A stretch of 64,000 nt of DNA from Clostridiales bacterium (GTDB lineage: Bacteria > Bacillota > Clostridia > Saccharofermentanales > Saccharofermentanaceae), in NCBI GenBank assembly GCA_017451265.1, contig JAFSPU010000012.1, forward strand, positions 348,445-412,444, in the 5' to 3' direction. This document shows positions 8,789 to 16,839 of the stretch, piece by piece. Made by a program: the position numbers and the translations under genes. Every line of letters starts with the position of its first letter. The first letter of the stretch is position 1. The notes below the pieces were generated by a model. The model had not been told where the DNA came from, made no database searches, and was given only the letters and a program-made list of their open reading frames with translations.

Positions 8789-10012
8789 ATGGCAACTTTA
8801 TGTAAGAACTGCGGAGGTTCGCTGGTCTTCAATCCGGGCAAGAATAAGATGTTCTGCAAGATGTGCGGAACTTATTTCGATGTCACGGATGTGGATATTA
8901 AGGACAGGGAACAGCTCCAGAAGAAAAAGGCGGTTTCCGCGCAGAAGGTATACGGCAGTGATGATCCTTCATTCATGGACTGCAACATCTATACCTGCAA
9001 TCACTGCGGTGGAGAGATCATCATCACCGACACAGAGGTATCGACATACTGTATCTACTGTGGTAATCCGGCGGTAGTATTCAGCAGGGTTGCAAAGCGC
9101 AAAAGACCGGAGTTCATACTTCCGTTCTCTGTTTCACGTGATGATGCCATCGACATTTTGCGCATGAGACTGAACAATGCTTTCTTCGTGCCTAAAAAGA
9201 TCAAGGAGTTTAATCCTGACTCGGTGAGGGGAATCTATATCCCGTACTGGATAGTTAATGCCTATCACCATAATGCGGCTTTCGTAACGGGACAGGTTAA
9301 GCGCGGAAAGCATACCTATACCGAGTATTTCGAGAGAGCGGGTACTGTAGAGTTCAAGAATCTTACTCTGGATGCTTCAAAGATGCTGAGCGACTTTTTA
9401 ACGGAGAAGCTTGAGCCGTTTGACCTTACGGCGCTGAAGCCTTTTGATGAGAACTATCTCGCGGGTTTCTATTCCGATATGAATGACTTGAGCGAGCAGG
9501 AGATAGCTAACTCTGCCAACAGACGCTGCGATGAGATGTTCAGGACCGAAGTGATAAGGGACATTCCTGCTTCAAGTGTGCGCGTGGTCGACAGTGCACC
9601 TTATACCGAGCTCAATGACGATAAGATCTACGTCATGCTGCCGGCGTGGTTTATAACGATAGACTACGAGGGTACTCCGCTGACAATACTTATCAACGGT
9701 GATACCGGCAAACTCGTCGGCACATTCCCATTCGACAAGAAGAAGTTCATCTCACTTACGGCGGCCCAGTCCGTTCTGCTTTCGGCGATATTTATCGCCA
9801 TCGCTTATGCGTTCATAAGAGCGTTGGTCTTTTCTGCTGTTTATATGAGGGGAGATGCCGCGGCTGACTTTTTAAGGATCGTATTCTATGCTGCTTTGCC
9901 GATCGGAGCCGTTCTTACGGGTGCGATCAACAGGATAAAGAAGTTCAGGTATAACCTGCATCTTACGACATCCAGACAGACATTAAGATACGTCAAAAGG
10001 AGGCAGGGATAA
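8789..10012 (+). CDS. Zinc-ribbon membrane protein of unknown function (407 aa)
   Basis: Two treble-clef or ribbon modules can be seen at the N-terminus: CKNCGG...CKMCG (about 5-27) and CNHCGG...CIYCG (about 70-91). A soluble alpha/beta region follows up to about residue 310. The C-terminus has two membrane segments (about 325-350 and 362-382) and a basic tail. Such proteins are often labelled TFIIB-type zinc-ribbon or, wrongly, primosomal protein. The second gene starts two bases after the stop, so the pair is an operon. Function unknown; zinc binding is inferred from the eight paired cysteines. Confidence 0.8.
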   Translation: MATLCKNCGGSLVFNPGKNKMFCKMCGTYFDVTDVDIKDREQLQKKKAVSAQKVYGSDDPSFMDCNIYTCNHCGGEIIITDTEVSTYCIYCGNPAVVFSRVAKRKRPEFILPFSVSRDDAIDILRMRLNNAFFVPKKIKEFNPDSVRGIYIPYWIVNAYHHNAAFVTGQVKRGKHTYTEYFERAGTVEFKNLTLDASKMLSDFLTEKLEPFDLTALKPFDENYLAGFYSDMNDLSEQEIANSANRRCDEMFRTEVIRDIPASSVRVVDSAPYTELNDDKIYVMLPAWFITIDYEGTPLTILINGDTGKLVGTFPFDKKKFISLTAAQSVLLSAIFIAIAYAFIRALVFSAVYMRGDAAADFLRIVFYAALPIGAVLTGAINRIKKFRYNLHLTTSRQTLRYVKRRQG

Positions 10013-10014
10013 TT

Positions 10015-10353
10015 ATGGCAAATATAATCGCTATTATTTTGTCCGTTCTTGTCGGCGGAGGCGTAGCTGTGATCCTGTCGCTCGGAACCTGGATGAAGCA
10101 GCTTGCCAAGTCAAATATTATGGGTGATACCGCAGGCGGATTCGATGAGTTCGCTGACAGGATCCATTTCTACTATACGAGAGATGATGTGGCTGTCGGT
10201 GATAAAGAACGCTTCATCAGATACTATGGAAGAGAGATCTTAAGAGAGAAGGGAATAGAAGCTCCGGATATGTCGTACATCGATGAGGAGTTCCCTGATG
10301 ATGAAGATATCCCCGAGGTAAACATTCCTCTGTTCAAACCGTTACAGGAATAA
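10015..10353 (+). CDS. Small single-pass membrane protein (112 aa), partner of the zinc-ribbon protein
   Basis: The protein has one N-terminal membrane segment (about residues 3-25) and an acidic cytosolic or extracytoplasmic remainder ending in the Asp/Glu-rich stretch FPDDEDIPEVNIPLF. AGGAGG at about 10000 precedes the ATG. I recognise no domain. Spacing of two bases and the shared terminator suggest it works with the preceding protein. Confidence 0.65.
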   Translation: MANIIAIILSVLVGGGVAVILSLGTWMKQLAKSNIMGDTAGGFDEFADRIHFYYTRDDVAVGDKERFIRYYGREILREKGIEAPDMSYIDEEFPDDEDIPEVNIPLFKPLQE

Positions 10354-10381
10354 AAAGGAGCCCCTTAGAGGGCTCCTTCGT
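10354..10381. terminator. Bidirectional intrinsic terminator
   Basis: GGAGCCC (10357-10363) pairs with GGGCTCC (10370-10376) around a six-base loop. An A-run lies on the left and TT on the right, so the minus-strand reading gives a hairpin plus TTTTTA. It ends the zinc-ribbon pair and also overlaps the last codons of the converging hydrolase gene (stop at 10365-10367). Confidence 0.85.
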
Positions 10382-12599
10382 TATATCCGAGATTATCAAT
10401 TATCAGTGCTCCGGCCTCAGTGCCGTCAGTGGTGACCGTCATTCCCGTGACTGCCGAGAAGTCGAAGTCACCGGCCTGCTCGAAAGCTTCAGGTGTGATC
10501 AGTACCCTTTGCATCTGGTGCTTGTATTCGTAGGAGCCGAAGAAGACATCGTCCTTCCAAAGCTGCACCGCGAGTGTGTGGTAGATGAATGTGGGGTCAT
10601 CGACGGTTACCGTGTTGCCGTTGATGTCCGTGAGTGTAACGGTGTAATGGAAGCCCTCCTCGATGTCCTCGACTTCCGTCTCGTTCATGTCCGCGAGTGC
10701 GAATGAAATGTAGCCGCTGCTGATGTCGACCGCGTCGAAGTTCATCGTGATCTCGGGTGCGGATTCCTCTTCCCACTCCACGGAGAGAACATAGTTCTCG
10801 CACTCGTCCAGGTATCCTCTGTCGTAGGATATGATCGTCCATGTGTCGGCGCCGCTTACCGTGACAGACTGATCGATACCTATGTCTACTGTATCATCGA
10901 ATGTGATCAGCTGCTCGAAGTTACTGTCCTCATAGTTTGTGATGTAGACCGTGTCGGGCAGATAGCTTCTGAATGCATCGATGTTGCTGAGGAGCTCCTC
11001 GTATGTATTGTCGATACCAAGCGTGGTATCAAGAAATACTCTGATATAAGAAGATGCGATGAACTGCTGGTCCTCGGGGTCGAGGAAGTTATGTGTGTTC
11101 AGGTAGCCTGCAGGTGCGCCGGGGGTGTCGTAGCGTCCCCACTGCGTGTTGAACTGGCCGTGGTTTGCGCCGAGGATGTAGACCTCGGACTTCATATAGA
11201 ACTCGTCTGTCTCTCCTGTGAACGTGATGTTGTTGTACTGCTTCTCACCCATCATGGAGCTGACGTCCTGGTCGTTGGAGCCGTGGATGAGAAGATAGTT
11301 AACATCGCTAATCTCGACGGAGTGGCTGACCGGTCTGTACTGGTCGACTACAGGTGCGATCGCGACGATGGATGTGATGTTGAAGTGGTAGTCGAAAGTG
11401 ACATTGCCGTCTTCGGGGTAGTAGTCTAGTTCGTTAAACAGGTAAGCAGTAGCCACCATCTCGCCTCCTCTGGAGTGACCGCCGATGGCGACCGTGTCCT
11501 CATCGATGAGACCTGCGATGGCGCTGCCCTCTGTGTCGTTAAGCTCGAAGATAACCTTCATGTTCTCGAGCAGCAGGATGGCTCTTAAGTCGTTGCCGAC
11601 GCCTGTGGCATTGATGATGTTCTCATCAACAGAGATAACGACATAGCCGTGGGACGCGAGCGACTGACCAAGGTAATCGTAGCCCAGATATGAAGGAACG
11701 TACGAATCATGGTTGCCGTGAACGATGAAGAATACGGGGCAGTTTGTCTGGCCCTGCGGATACCAGATCTGTCCCTTAACGGGAGTTGCTGTAAAGTCGT
11801 AGTCGTCGAAGATATCTGTGATCGCATCTAAGCCCTCTGCTTCAGTCTGATCAAAGATCGTAAAGTCGAGTGTGTCAGTGACTATGTCGTTGTCATCCTC
11901 GGGACCGTAGCTTAATTCGGCTACTGTGTAAGGCCCGTCCTGCATATAAGCGTCGAAGCCCTGAGCCTGAGCCGTCTGAATTTCAGGTGCGAAAGAAGTA
12001 TAGAACTCGACTCTGCTGTCGCCGAAGATGTCGTTATGGTATGTGTATGCATATCCGCCTATGACTGCGGCGCAGAGCGCGAGTGCAATGTAAGCGAATA
12101 CCTGCTTGAAGCGCTTTGTCTTAATGAAGCCCCAGATGATCCTTCCTGATACATCAACTGCAAGTGCGAGTGCGTAACTGAAGAGGAGTGCACCGGGGAC
12201 CGCTTCCAATTGATTCGCAGCTATGTTGGTGAATGCCACGAACGTGAAAGCGGCAATGAAATATCCCCTGCATCTTTTGCCGCCTGCGAACAGCAACTTA
12301 AGGATCAGAGTGCAAAGCTCCGTTATGATCGCGACAAATGCCATGCTGATGAAAAAGATCAGCACTGCGTTGTATTTGTTGTATGTATAAGAATCGATTA
12401 TCCACCAGCAAAACTGAGACGCGAGGAGGAGCTCTAATATCATTCCTCCCGCGCGGCCGCTCTTCATGAACTCGCGCGCAGGCTTGCTCTTGCGCTTTAT
12501 GAACCCGAACGGCTTCTTGATGCCGCTCCAGATCTTCTTAAAGATATTCTTCTTAACCTTCGTCGGCTGCTCGATATTAACCTGTTCGTTTTCGGACAT
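10365..12599 (-). CDS. Polytopic membrane protein with C-terminal alpha/beta-hydrolase domain (744 aa)
   Basis: After a basic cytosolic N-terminus, about five membrane segments lie between residues 50 and 190. The extracytoplasmic part carries an alpha/beta-hydrolase domain at about 215-545, with FFIVHGNHDSY (oxyanion region), the nucleophile elbow GGHSRGGEM, LLIHGSNDQDVSS (acid) and ANHGQFN (His). A beta-rich region of about 180 residues follows. The domain resembles platelet-activating-factor acetylhydrolase/cutinase-like hydrolases. It probably acts on an external ester substrate, but none can be named. The coding end overlaps its own terminator hairpin. Confidence 0.8.
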   Translation of the reverse strand: MSENEQVNIEQPTKVKKNIFKKIWSGIKKPFGFIKRKSKPAREFMKSGRAGGMILELLLASQFCWWIIDSYTYNKYNAVLIFFISMAFVAIITELCTLILKLLFAGGKRCRGYFIAAFTFVAFTNIAANQLEAVPGALLFSYALALAVDVSGRIIWGFIKTKRFKQVFAYIALALCAAVIGGYAYTYHNDIFGDSRVEFYTSFAPEIQTAQAQGFDAYMQDGPYTVAELSYGPEDDNDIVTDTLDFTIFDQTEAEGLDAITDIFDDYDFTATPVKGQIWYPQGQTNCPVFFIVHGNHDSYVPSYLGYDYLGQSLASHGYVVISVDENIINATGVGNDLRAILLLENMKVIFELNDTEGSAIAGLIDEDTVAIGGHSRGGEMVATAYLFNELDYYPEDGNVTFDYHFNITSIVAIAPVVDQYRPVSHSVEISDVNYLLIHGSNDQDVSSMMGEKQYNNITFTGETDEFYMKSEVYILGANHGQFNTQWGRYDTPGAPAGYLNTHNFLDPEDQQFIASSYIRVFLDTTLGIDNTYEELLSNIDAFRSYLPDTVYITNYEDSNFEQLITFDDTVDIGIDQSVTVSGADTWTIISYDRGYLDECENYVLSVEWEEESAPEITMNFDAVDISSGYISFALADMNETEVEDIEEGFHYTVTLTDINGNTVTVDDPTFIYHTLAVQLWKDDVFFGSYEYKHQMQRVLITPEAFEQAGDFDFSAVTGMTVTTDGTEAGALIIDNLGYNEGAL

Positions 12600-12717
12600 A
12601 ACATATACCCCCTTACGCGAGATACATCATAACACGAGGTATAAGATAAAACAAGTGCGGATAATGAGTCCGCACGTTAATGTATACTGTTACAAAAGAA
12701 AACAGAGGGAAGAGTTC

Positions 12718-13179
12718 ATGATCAGAATACTGTTCGTCTGCTGGGGCAATATCTGCCGCTCGCCCATGGCGGAGTTTATGTTTAAGGACGAGATCAGAAA
12801 GCGGGGAGTGGAGGACCGTTTCGAGGTGAAGTCGGCTGCCACATCTTCGGAGGAGATCTACAACGGCGTGGGTAACCCTGTGTACCCGCCTGCGAGGAAG
12901 ATCCTTGCCGAGCACGGCATAAGCTGTGAGGGCAAGCGCGCCGAGAAGCTTAAGAAGGAAGACTACGGCAGATACGACTACATCATCGGAATGGAGGAGC
13001 TTAACCGCTCTTACATGCTGCGCATCCTCGGAGGCGACCCTGAGGGCAAGGTGAGCCTTTTGATGGAGCACACGGAGCACCCGCGTGATGTGGCGGACCC
13101 CTGGTACACAGGTAACTTTCAGAAGACCTATGACGACATAAGCGAGGGCATCGAGGGGCTTTTGGAGGAGCTTCTCTGA
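12718..13179 (+). CDS. Low-molecular-weight protein-tyrosine phosphatase
   Basis: The 153-residue protein has the LMW-PTP signature near its N-terminus: FVCWGNICRSPMAE (CX5R loop with catalytic Cys8 and Arg14) and the general acid in VADPWY near the C-terminus. I start it at 12718, where GAGGGA lies 5-10 bases upstream; an open frame extends further upstream but overlaps the divergent gene. In bacteria such enzymes dephosphorylate tyrosine kinases of polysaccharide export or arginine-phosphorylated proteins. No cognate kinase is nearby. Confidence 0.93.
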   Translation: MIRILFVCWGNICRSPMAEFMFKDEIRKRGVEDRFEVKSAATSSEEIYNGVGNPVYPPARKILAEHGISCEGKRAEKLKKEDYGRYDYIIGMEELNRSYMLRILGGDPEGKVSLLMEHTEHPRDVADPWYTGNFQKTYDDISEGIEGLLEELL

Positions 13180-13241
13180 TTTGTAATTTCGGGCCTGATG
13201 CCTTAGACTTTATCTACAGTTAAAAGAAGGTAGGATTTTTC

Positions 13242-13844
13242 ATGGATATAGTATGTCTTGATATGGAAGGGGTACTCGTACCCGAGATCTGGATCGCATT
13301 TGCTGAGGCTTCCGGTATACCCGAGCTTCGCAGAACAACCAGAGATGAGCCCGATTACGATAAGCTCATGCGCTGGAGACTCGGCATCCTTAAGGAGCAC
13401 GGTCTGGGATTAAAGCAGATCCAGGATGTTATCAGGACGATCGATCCCCTTCCGGGTGCCAAGGAGTTCTTAGATGAACTTCGTAAGGAGACACAGGTAA
13501 TAATCATCAGCGATACATTCACACAGTTCGCGATGCCTCTCATGGAGAAGCTCGGTTACCCGTCTTTGTTCTGCAACTCCCTCGTAGTAGCAGATGACGG
13601 TGAGATCGTTGACTTCAAGATGCGTATCGAGAACTCCAAGCTGTCTACAGTAAAGGCGCTTCAGAGCATCGGCTTCGACACCATTGCGGCAGGCGACAGC
13701 TATAACGACCTCGCCATGATCAAGGCTTCCAGAGCAGGCTTCCTGTTCAGATCCACGGAGCAGATCAAGAAGGATAACCCCGACATTCCCGCTTTCGAAG
13801 AGTTTGACGACTTCCTCGCAGCTATCAAGGGAGCTCTTAAGTAA
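13242..13844 (+). CDS. thrH: Phosphoserine phosphatase / homoserine phosphotransferase ThrH
   Basis: The 200-residue protein is a HAD-superfamily enzyme with the ThrH N-terminus CLDMEGVLVPEIWIAFAE, in which Asp6 is the nucleophile and the usual DxD second Asp is Glu8, as in characterised ThrH. Motif II is the ISDT segment and the motif IV acidic pair is in AAGDSYNDL. ThrH dephosphorylates phosphoserine and can transfer phosphate to homoserine. No other threonine or serine genes flank it. It sits six bases before the iron-ADH-like gene, so the two are probably cotranscribed. Confidence 0.92.
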   Translation: MDIVCLDMEGVLVPEIWIAFAEASGIPELRRTTRDEPDYDKLMRWRLGILKEHGLGLKQIQDVIRTIDPLPGAKEFLDELRKETQVIIISDTFTQFAMPLMEKLGYPSLFCNSLVVADDGEIVDFKMRIENSKLSTVKALQSIGFDTIAAGDSYNDLAMIKASRAGFLFRSTEQIKKDNPDIPAFEEFDDFLAAIKGALK

Positions 13845-13850
13845 GATCTG

Positions 13851-15065
13851 ATGGCTTCGAAGGGGAATTACATTACCTACGCCCAAGGGCTTACTTACGA
13901 GCCCCAGAGCCTTTACCTTGAGCCCGGACAGGCGGGCAGGATCAGCGTTGAGCTTAAGACGCTCGGCACCAAGCGTATCCTCGTTATGTCGAAGGCGGCG
14001 TATCTTACCAACAGGAATGTAATGGACTTCACGGACAAGCTTGAGGAAGAGGGCTTCAGAGTTTTCACATATAACCTTAAGATGAATTATTCGAGCTCGC
14101 GCGACATCAAGGACGCAGCGGCCGAATACAGGAGCCTGAACTGTGACACCATCGTAGTCATAGGCGGCGGGGAAGAGATCTTCTGCGCCAAGATGGTTTC
14201 GGCGGTGGCCATCAACAACATGAAGGACCCCGTTGAGGCCGAAGGCTACGGCAAGATTAAGAAGGACATCTCCGTCCTTTGCTGCGTGGGCATGGACAAC
14301 TCCACTGCAATCTCATCTAACATCGCCGAGTTCCGTGACGAAAACACCGGCAGGTGGATTACGGTCATCTCGGATTACCTCGTGCCGCAGATCGCGGTAA
14401 TAGACACCAACATCGCCATGAGGACCGTCACGCAGGTTTCGCTCGCTTCAGCTTTCGACTCCCTCGCAATGGGCATGGAGTGCATCCTTTCGAATGCAGG
14501 TGACTTTAACCCGTCCTATATGGCGTGCGCTTATGATGCCATCAGCCTGGTGGCGGACAACCTTCTGGATATGAAGGCCAATCCCGATGACGGCTTCCTG
14601 CGCAAGAAGATCGCGGTAGCCGGTATCTACGCCGGCATGGCAGTAAGAACGATGGGCTTCGGTTACGCGCACCTGACCGCGCATTCTCTCAAGACTTTGT
14701 ACGGCCCGGACCACGGCAAGTATTACTGCCGCATACTCGGAAGGTTCCTAAGGGAGAGTTTTGAATATACCAAGCCTCGCCTGGCTATGATCTACGACAG
14801 CCTTGTTAAGAACGAGGTAAGGCCCGGAAGCGCCGTTATCAAGGATACTCCGGAACCGCTATATAATGTTGACGATTCCGCTAAAGCTTTACTGGATCTT
14901 ATGGATAATCTTTATCATGCAGCTATCCCCGAGGAGCTGCCGCTTCCTCAGATTCCTCCCAAGGAGCTGCGTACAGTATGCGACTCCATTAAGACCCAGG
15001 CGGCAGAATTCGGTCTGCTGCGCTTTGATGAGCCGCTGATAACGAGGACGCTCGAACGTCTATGA
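13851..15065 (+). CDS. Degenerate iron-containing alcohol dehydrogenase/DHQ-synthase-fold protein
   Basis: The 404-residue protein follows the type III (iron) alcohol dehydrogenase fold, recognisable from the GGGE nucleotide loop (105-108) and the HLTAHSL and YGPDHG motifs (274-289). Key positions are altered. The canonical GGGSxxDxAK reads GGGEEIFCAK, losing Ser and Asp. The metal motif DxxxH reads D203-SLA-M207, replacing a His ligand by Met. The other two ligand histidines (H278 and H288 region) remain. It may use another metal or cofactor, or not be a dehydrogenase at all. Its stop overlaps the cca start by four bases. Confidence 0.7.
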   Translation: MASKGNYITYAQGLTYEPQSLYLEPGQAGRISVELKTLGTKRILVMSKAAYLTNRNVMDFTDKLEEEGFRVFTYNLKMNYSSSRDIKDAAAEYRSLNCDTIVVIGGGEEIFCAKMVSAVAINNMKDPVEAEGYGKIKKDISVLCCVGMDNSTAISSNIAEFRDENTGRWITVISDYLVPQIAVIDTNIAMRTVTQVSLASAFDSLAMGMECILSNAGDFNPSYMACAYDAISLVADNLLDMKANPDDGFLRKKIAVAGIYAGMAVRTMGFGYAHLTAHSLKTLYGPDHGKYYCRILGRFLRESFEYTKPRLAMIYDSLVKNEVRPGSAVIKDTPEPLYNVDDSAKALLDLMDNLYHAAIPEELPLPQIPPKELRTVCDSIKTQAAEFGLLRFDEPLITRTLERL

Positions 15066-16426
15066 TCCCGGAATACATTAAGAAGACGTTGAAGGCACTC
15101 TCTGACGCGGGCTTCGAGAGCTTCGTTGTCGGAGGCGCTGTAAGAGATACCTTAAGAGGCGTGCCTGTTCACGATTATGATGTGACGACTTCGGCTCTTC
15201 CCGAGCTGTCCAAGGCCGCCATGGAGAAGGCGGGCTTTAAGACGATCATTGATTCTTCGGCAAGGTTCGGCACGGTCGTTTTCCTGGATCCGGAGAACAA
15301 TGAGAATAAGATAGAGATAACCACATTCAGAAGTGACTGCGATTATACCGATTTCCGCCATCCCGAAGACGTAATGTTTACTTCATCAATCGAGAAGGAC
15401 GCGGCGCGGCGTGACTTCACCGTCAACGCGCTTTACATGGACGCGGAAGGTAACATAAAGGATCCGAACGGAACCGGTGAGACCGACATTAAGGCGGGCA
15501 TCATACGCGCTGTAGGTGATCCTGTGACAAGGTTTCAGGAGGATGCTCTGCGCATCTTAAGAGCCGTGAGGTTCGAGGCGCAGACGGGCTTTGTGATCGA
15601 GGAGAATACAGCGCGTGCCATGAAGGAGACGGCGCACCTGCTTAAGAACATCTCCGCCGAGAGGATACAGTATGAGCTTACGGGTATAGTGACGGCTTAT
15701 AACGGCCCGCTCGCGGTAAGGCATAATCTCGAGGTGATCTCGCAGATCATACCGGAGCTTCTCATACAGGACGGCTTCGACCAAAGATCCCGTTACCATG
15801 ACAGGGACCTGCTCACGCATACGCTCGATGTTCTGGACGGTGTGCCGCTTAAGGAAGACGGTAAGAAGGATCGGGCCATCGCGATCGCGGCGCTGATACA
15901 TGATATCGGTAAGCCTGCAGTGTTCACGGTGGACGAGAACGGCGCGGGGCACATGAAGAAGCATTCCATCGCGGGTGTGAAGATAGCTGAGAGGATCGCC
16001 AAGGAGCTGAAGTTCTCCAATAAGCTTGCGCATGAAGTGACGGAGCTGGTGCTCTATCATGACAGCTTTCCTAAACCTGAACGCGGAGCCGTTAAGCAGT
16101 TTTCTGCCATGTTAGGATTCGATCTTTACGAGAAGTTATTCGTTCTCCAAAGAGCCGATATTGCCGCGCACTCGCCGTTAGGCCTTGCGAGGATGCAGCT
16201 TCTGGATCAGATTATGGAGGTCTACAGGCAGCTTAGGGAAGAGAATCCCTGCATGAGCATAAATGAACTGGCGGTCTCGGGTAATGACCTCATGGCCCTG
16301 GGGTACCCGGAAGGCCCTTTGATTGGCGATATCCTGAAGGACGTGCTCGAGAAGGTCATGCTGGAGATCATCCCTAACGATAAGGATGACATCCTCTGTT
16401 ATGTCAGAGGGGAATACTGGCTGTAA
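15062..16426 (+). CDS. cca: CCA tRNA nucleotidyltransferase with HD domain
   Basis: The 454-residue protein opens with the class II nucleotidyltransferase motif VGGAVRDTLRG and the catalytic HDYDVTT. The basic neck motif RFQEDALRILRAVRFEAQTGF follows. An HD domain (LIHDIGKP, about 275-285) is present, as in many Clostridial CCA enzymes. It adds or repairs the 3' CCA of tRNAs. The tRNA-Thr gene in this window already encodes CCA, so repair is a plausible role. ATGA overlap with the preceding gene indicates coupling. Confidence 0.95.
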   Translation: MIPEYIKKTLKALSDAGFESFVVGGAVRDTLRGVPVHDYDVTTSALPELSKAAMEKAGFKTIIDSSARFGTVVFLDPENNENKIEITTFRSDCDYTDFRHPEDVMFTSSIEKDAARRDFTVNALYMDAEGNIKDPNGTGETDIKAGIIRAVGDPVTRFQEDALRILRAVRFEAQTGFVIEENTARAMKETAHLLKNISAERIQYELTGIVTAYNGPLAVRHNLEVISQIIPELLIQDGFDQRSRYHDRDLLTHTLDVLDGVPLKEDGKKDRAIAIAALIHDIGKPAVFTVDENGAGHMKKHSIAGVKIAERIAKELKFSNKLAHEVTELVLYHDSFPKPERGAVKQFSAMLGFDLYEKLFVLQRADIAAHSPLGLARMQLLDQIMEVYRQLREENPCMSINELAVSGNDLMALGYPEGPLIGDILKDVLEKVMLEIIPNDKDDILCYVRGEYWL

Positions 16427-16535
16427 TTTTGGCAACAATATGAACTATTTGTGAATATTGGGGTATCTTTTTTTTTAGACCCGTTATATAATAACGATGT
16501 ATGGTTATAACCTTTTGCTTGGAGAGGCTGTTGTT

Positions 16536-16775
16536 ATGAAGAAAATCAGTAAGGTAAATAAGGGCGGTTTTACACTCATCGAGATCATGCTCGTTGTAGC
16601 TATTCTCGTTATTCTGGCAAGTTTGTCATACATTTCTGTTTCGGATTCTCTTAACCGTCACAGAAACACACAGGCAGCAGCAGAGTCCAAGTTCAGGACT
16701 CAGATATCAGCTGAATCCGATTATATAAGACACAGCATGCTCTCCCGCACACCCAGTTATGGCGCTTCTACTTGA
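16536..16775 (+). CDS. Orphan prepilin-type (type IV pilin-like) small protein
   Basis: The mature start is marked by the prepilin motif KGG|FTLIE (cleavage after Gly11, Glu at +5) and a hydrophobic helix to about residue 35. I choose ATG 16536 (79 residues) because GGAGAGG lies about 10 bases upstream. An ATG at 16497 would add 13 residues that do not fit a prepilin leader. A perfect TATAAT at 16487-16492 may be the -10. No prepilin peptidase, ATPase or platform gene is nearby, so it must use a system encoded elsewhere, or has another role. Confidence 0.8.
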   Translation: MKKISKVNKGGFTLIEIMLVVAILVILASLSYISVSDSLNRHRNTQAAAESKFRTQISAESDYIRHSMLSRTPSYGAST

Positions 16776-16808
16776 TTAACTGTTAGGTAAGACTTATTTT
16801 GAAACTAT

Positions 16809-16839
16809 AAGAACCGCGGTTTCATCCGCGGTTCTTTTT
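16809..16839 (+). terminator. Intrinsic terminator of the pseudopilin gene
   Basis: AAGAACCGCGG (16809-16819) and CCGCGGTTCTT (16826-16836) form an 11-bp stem with a six-base loop, followed by TTT. It lies between convergent genes. Confidence 0.88.
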
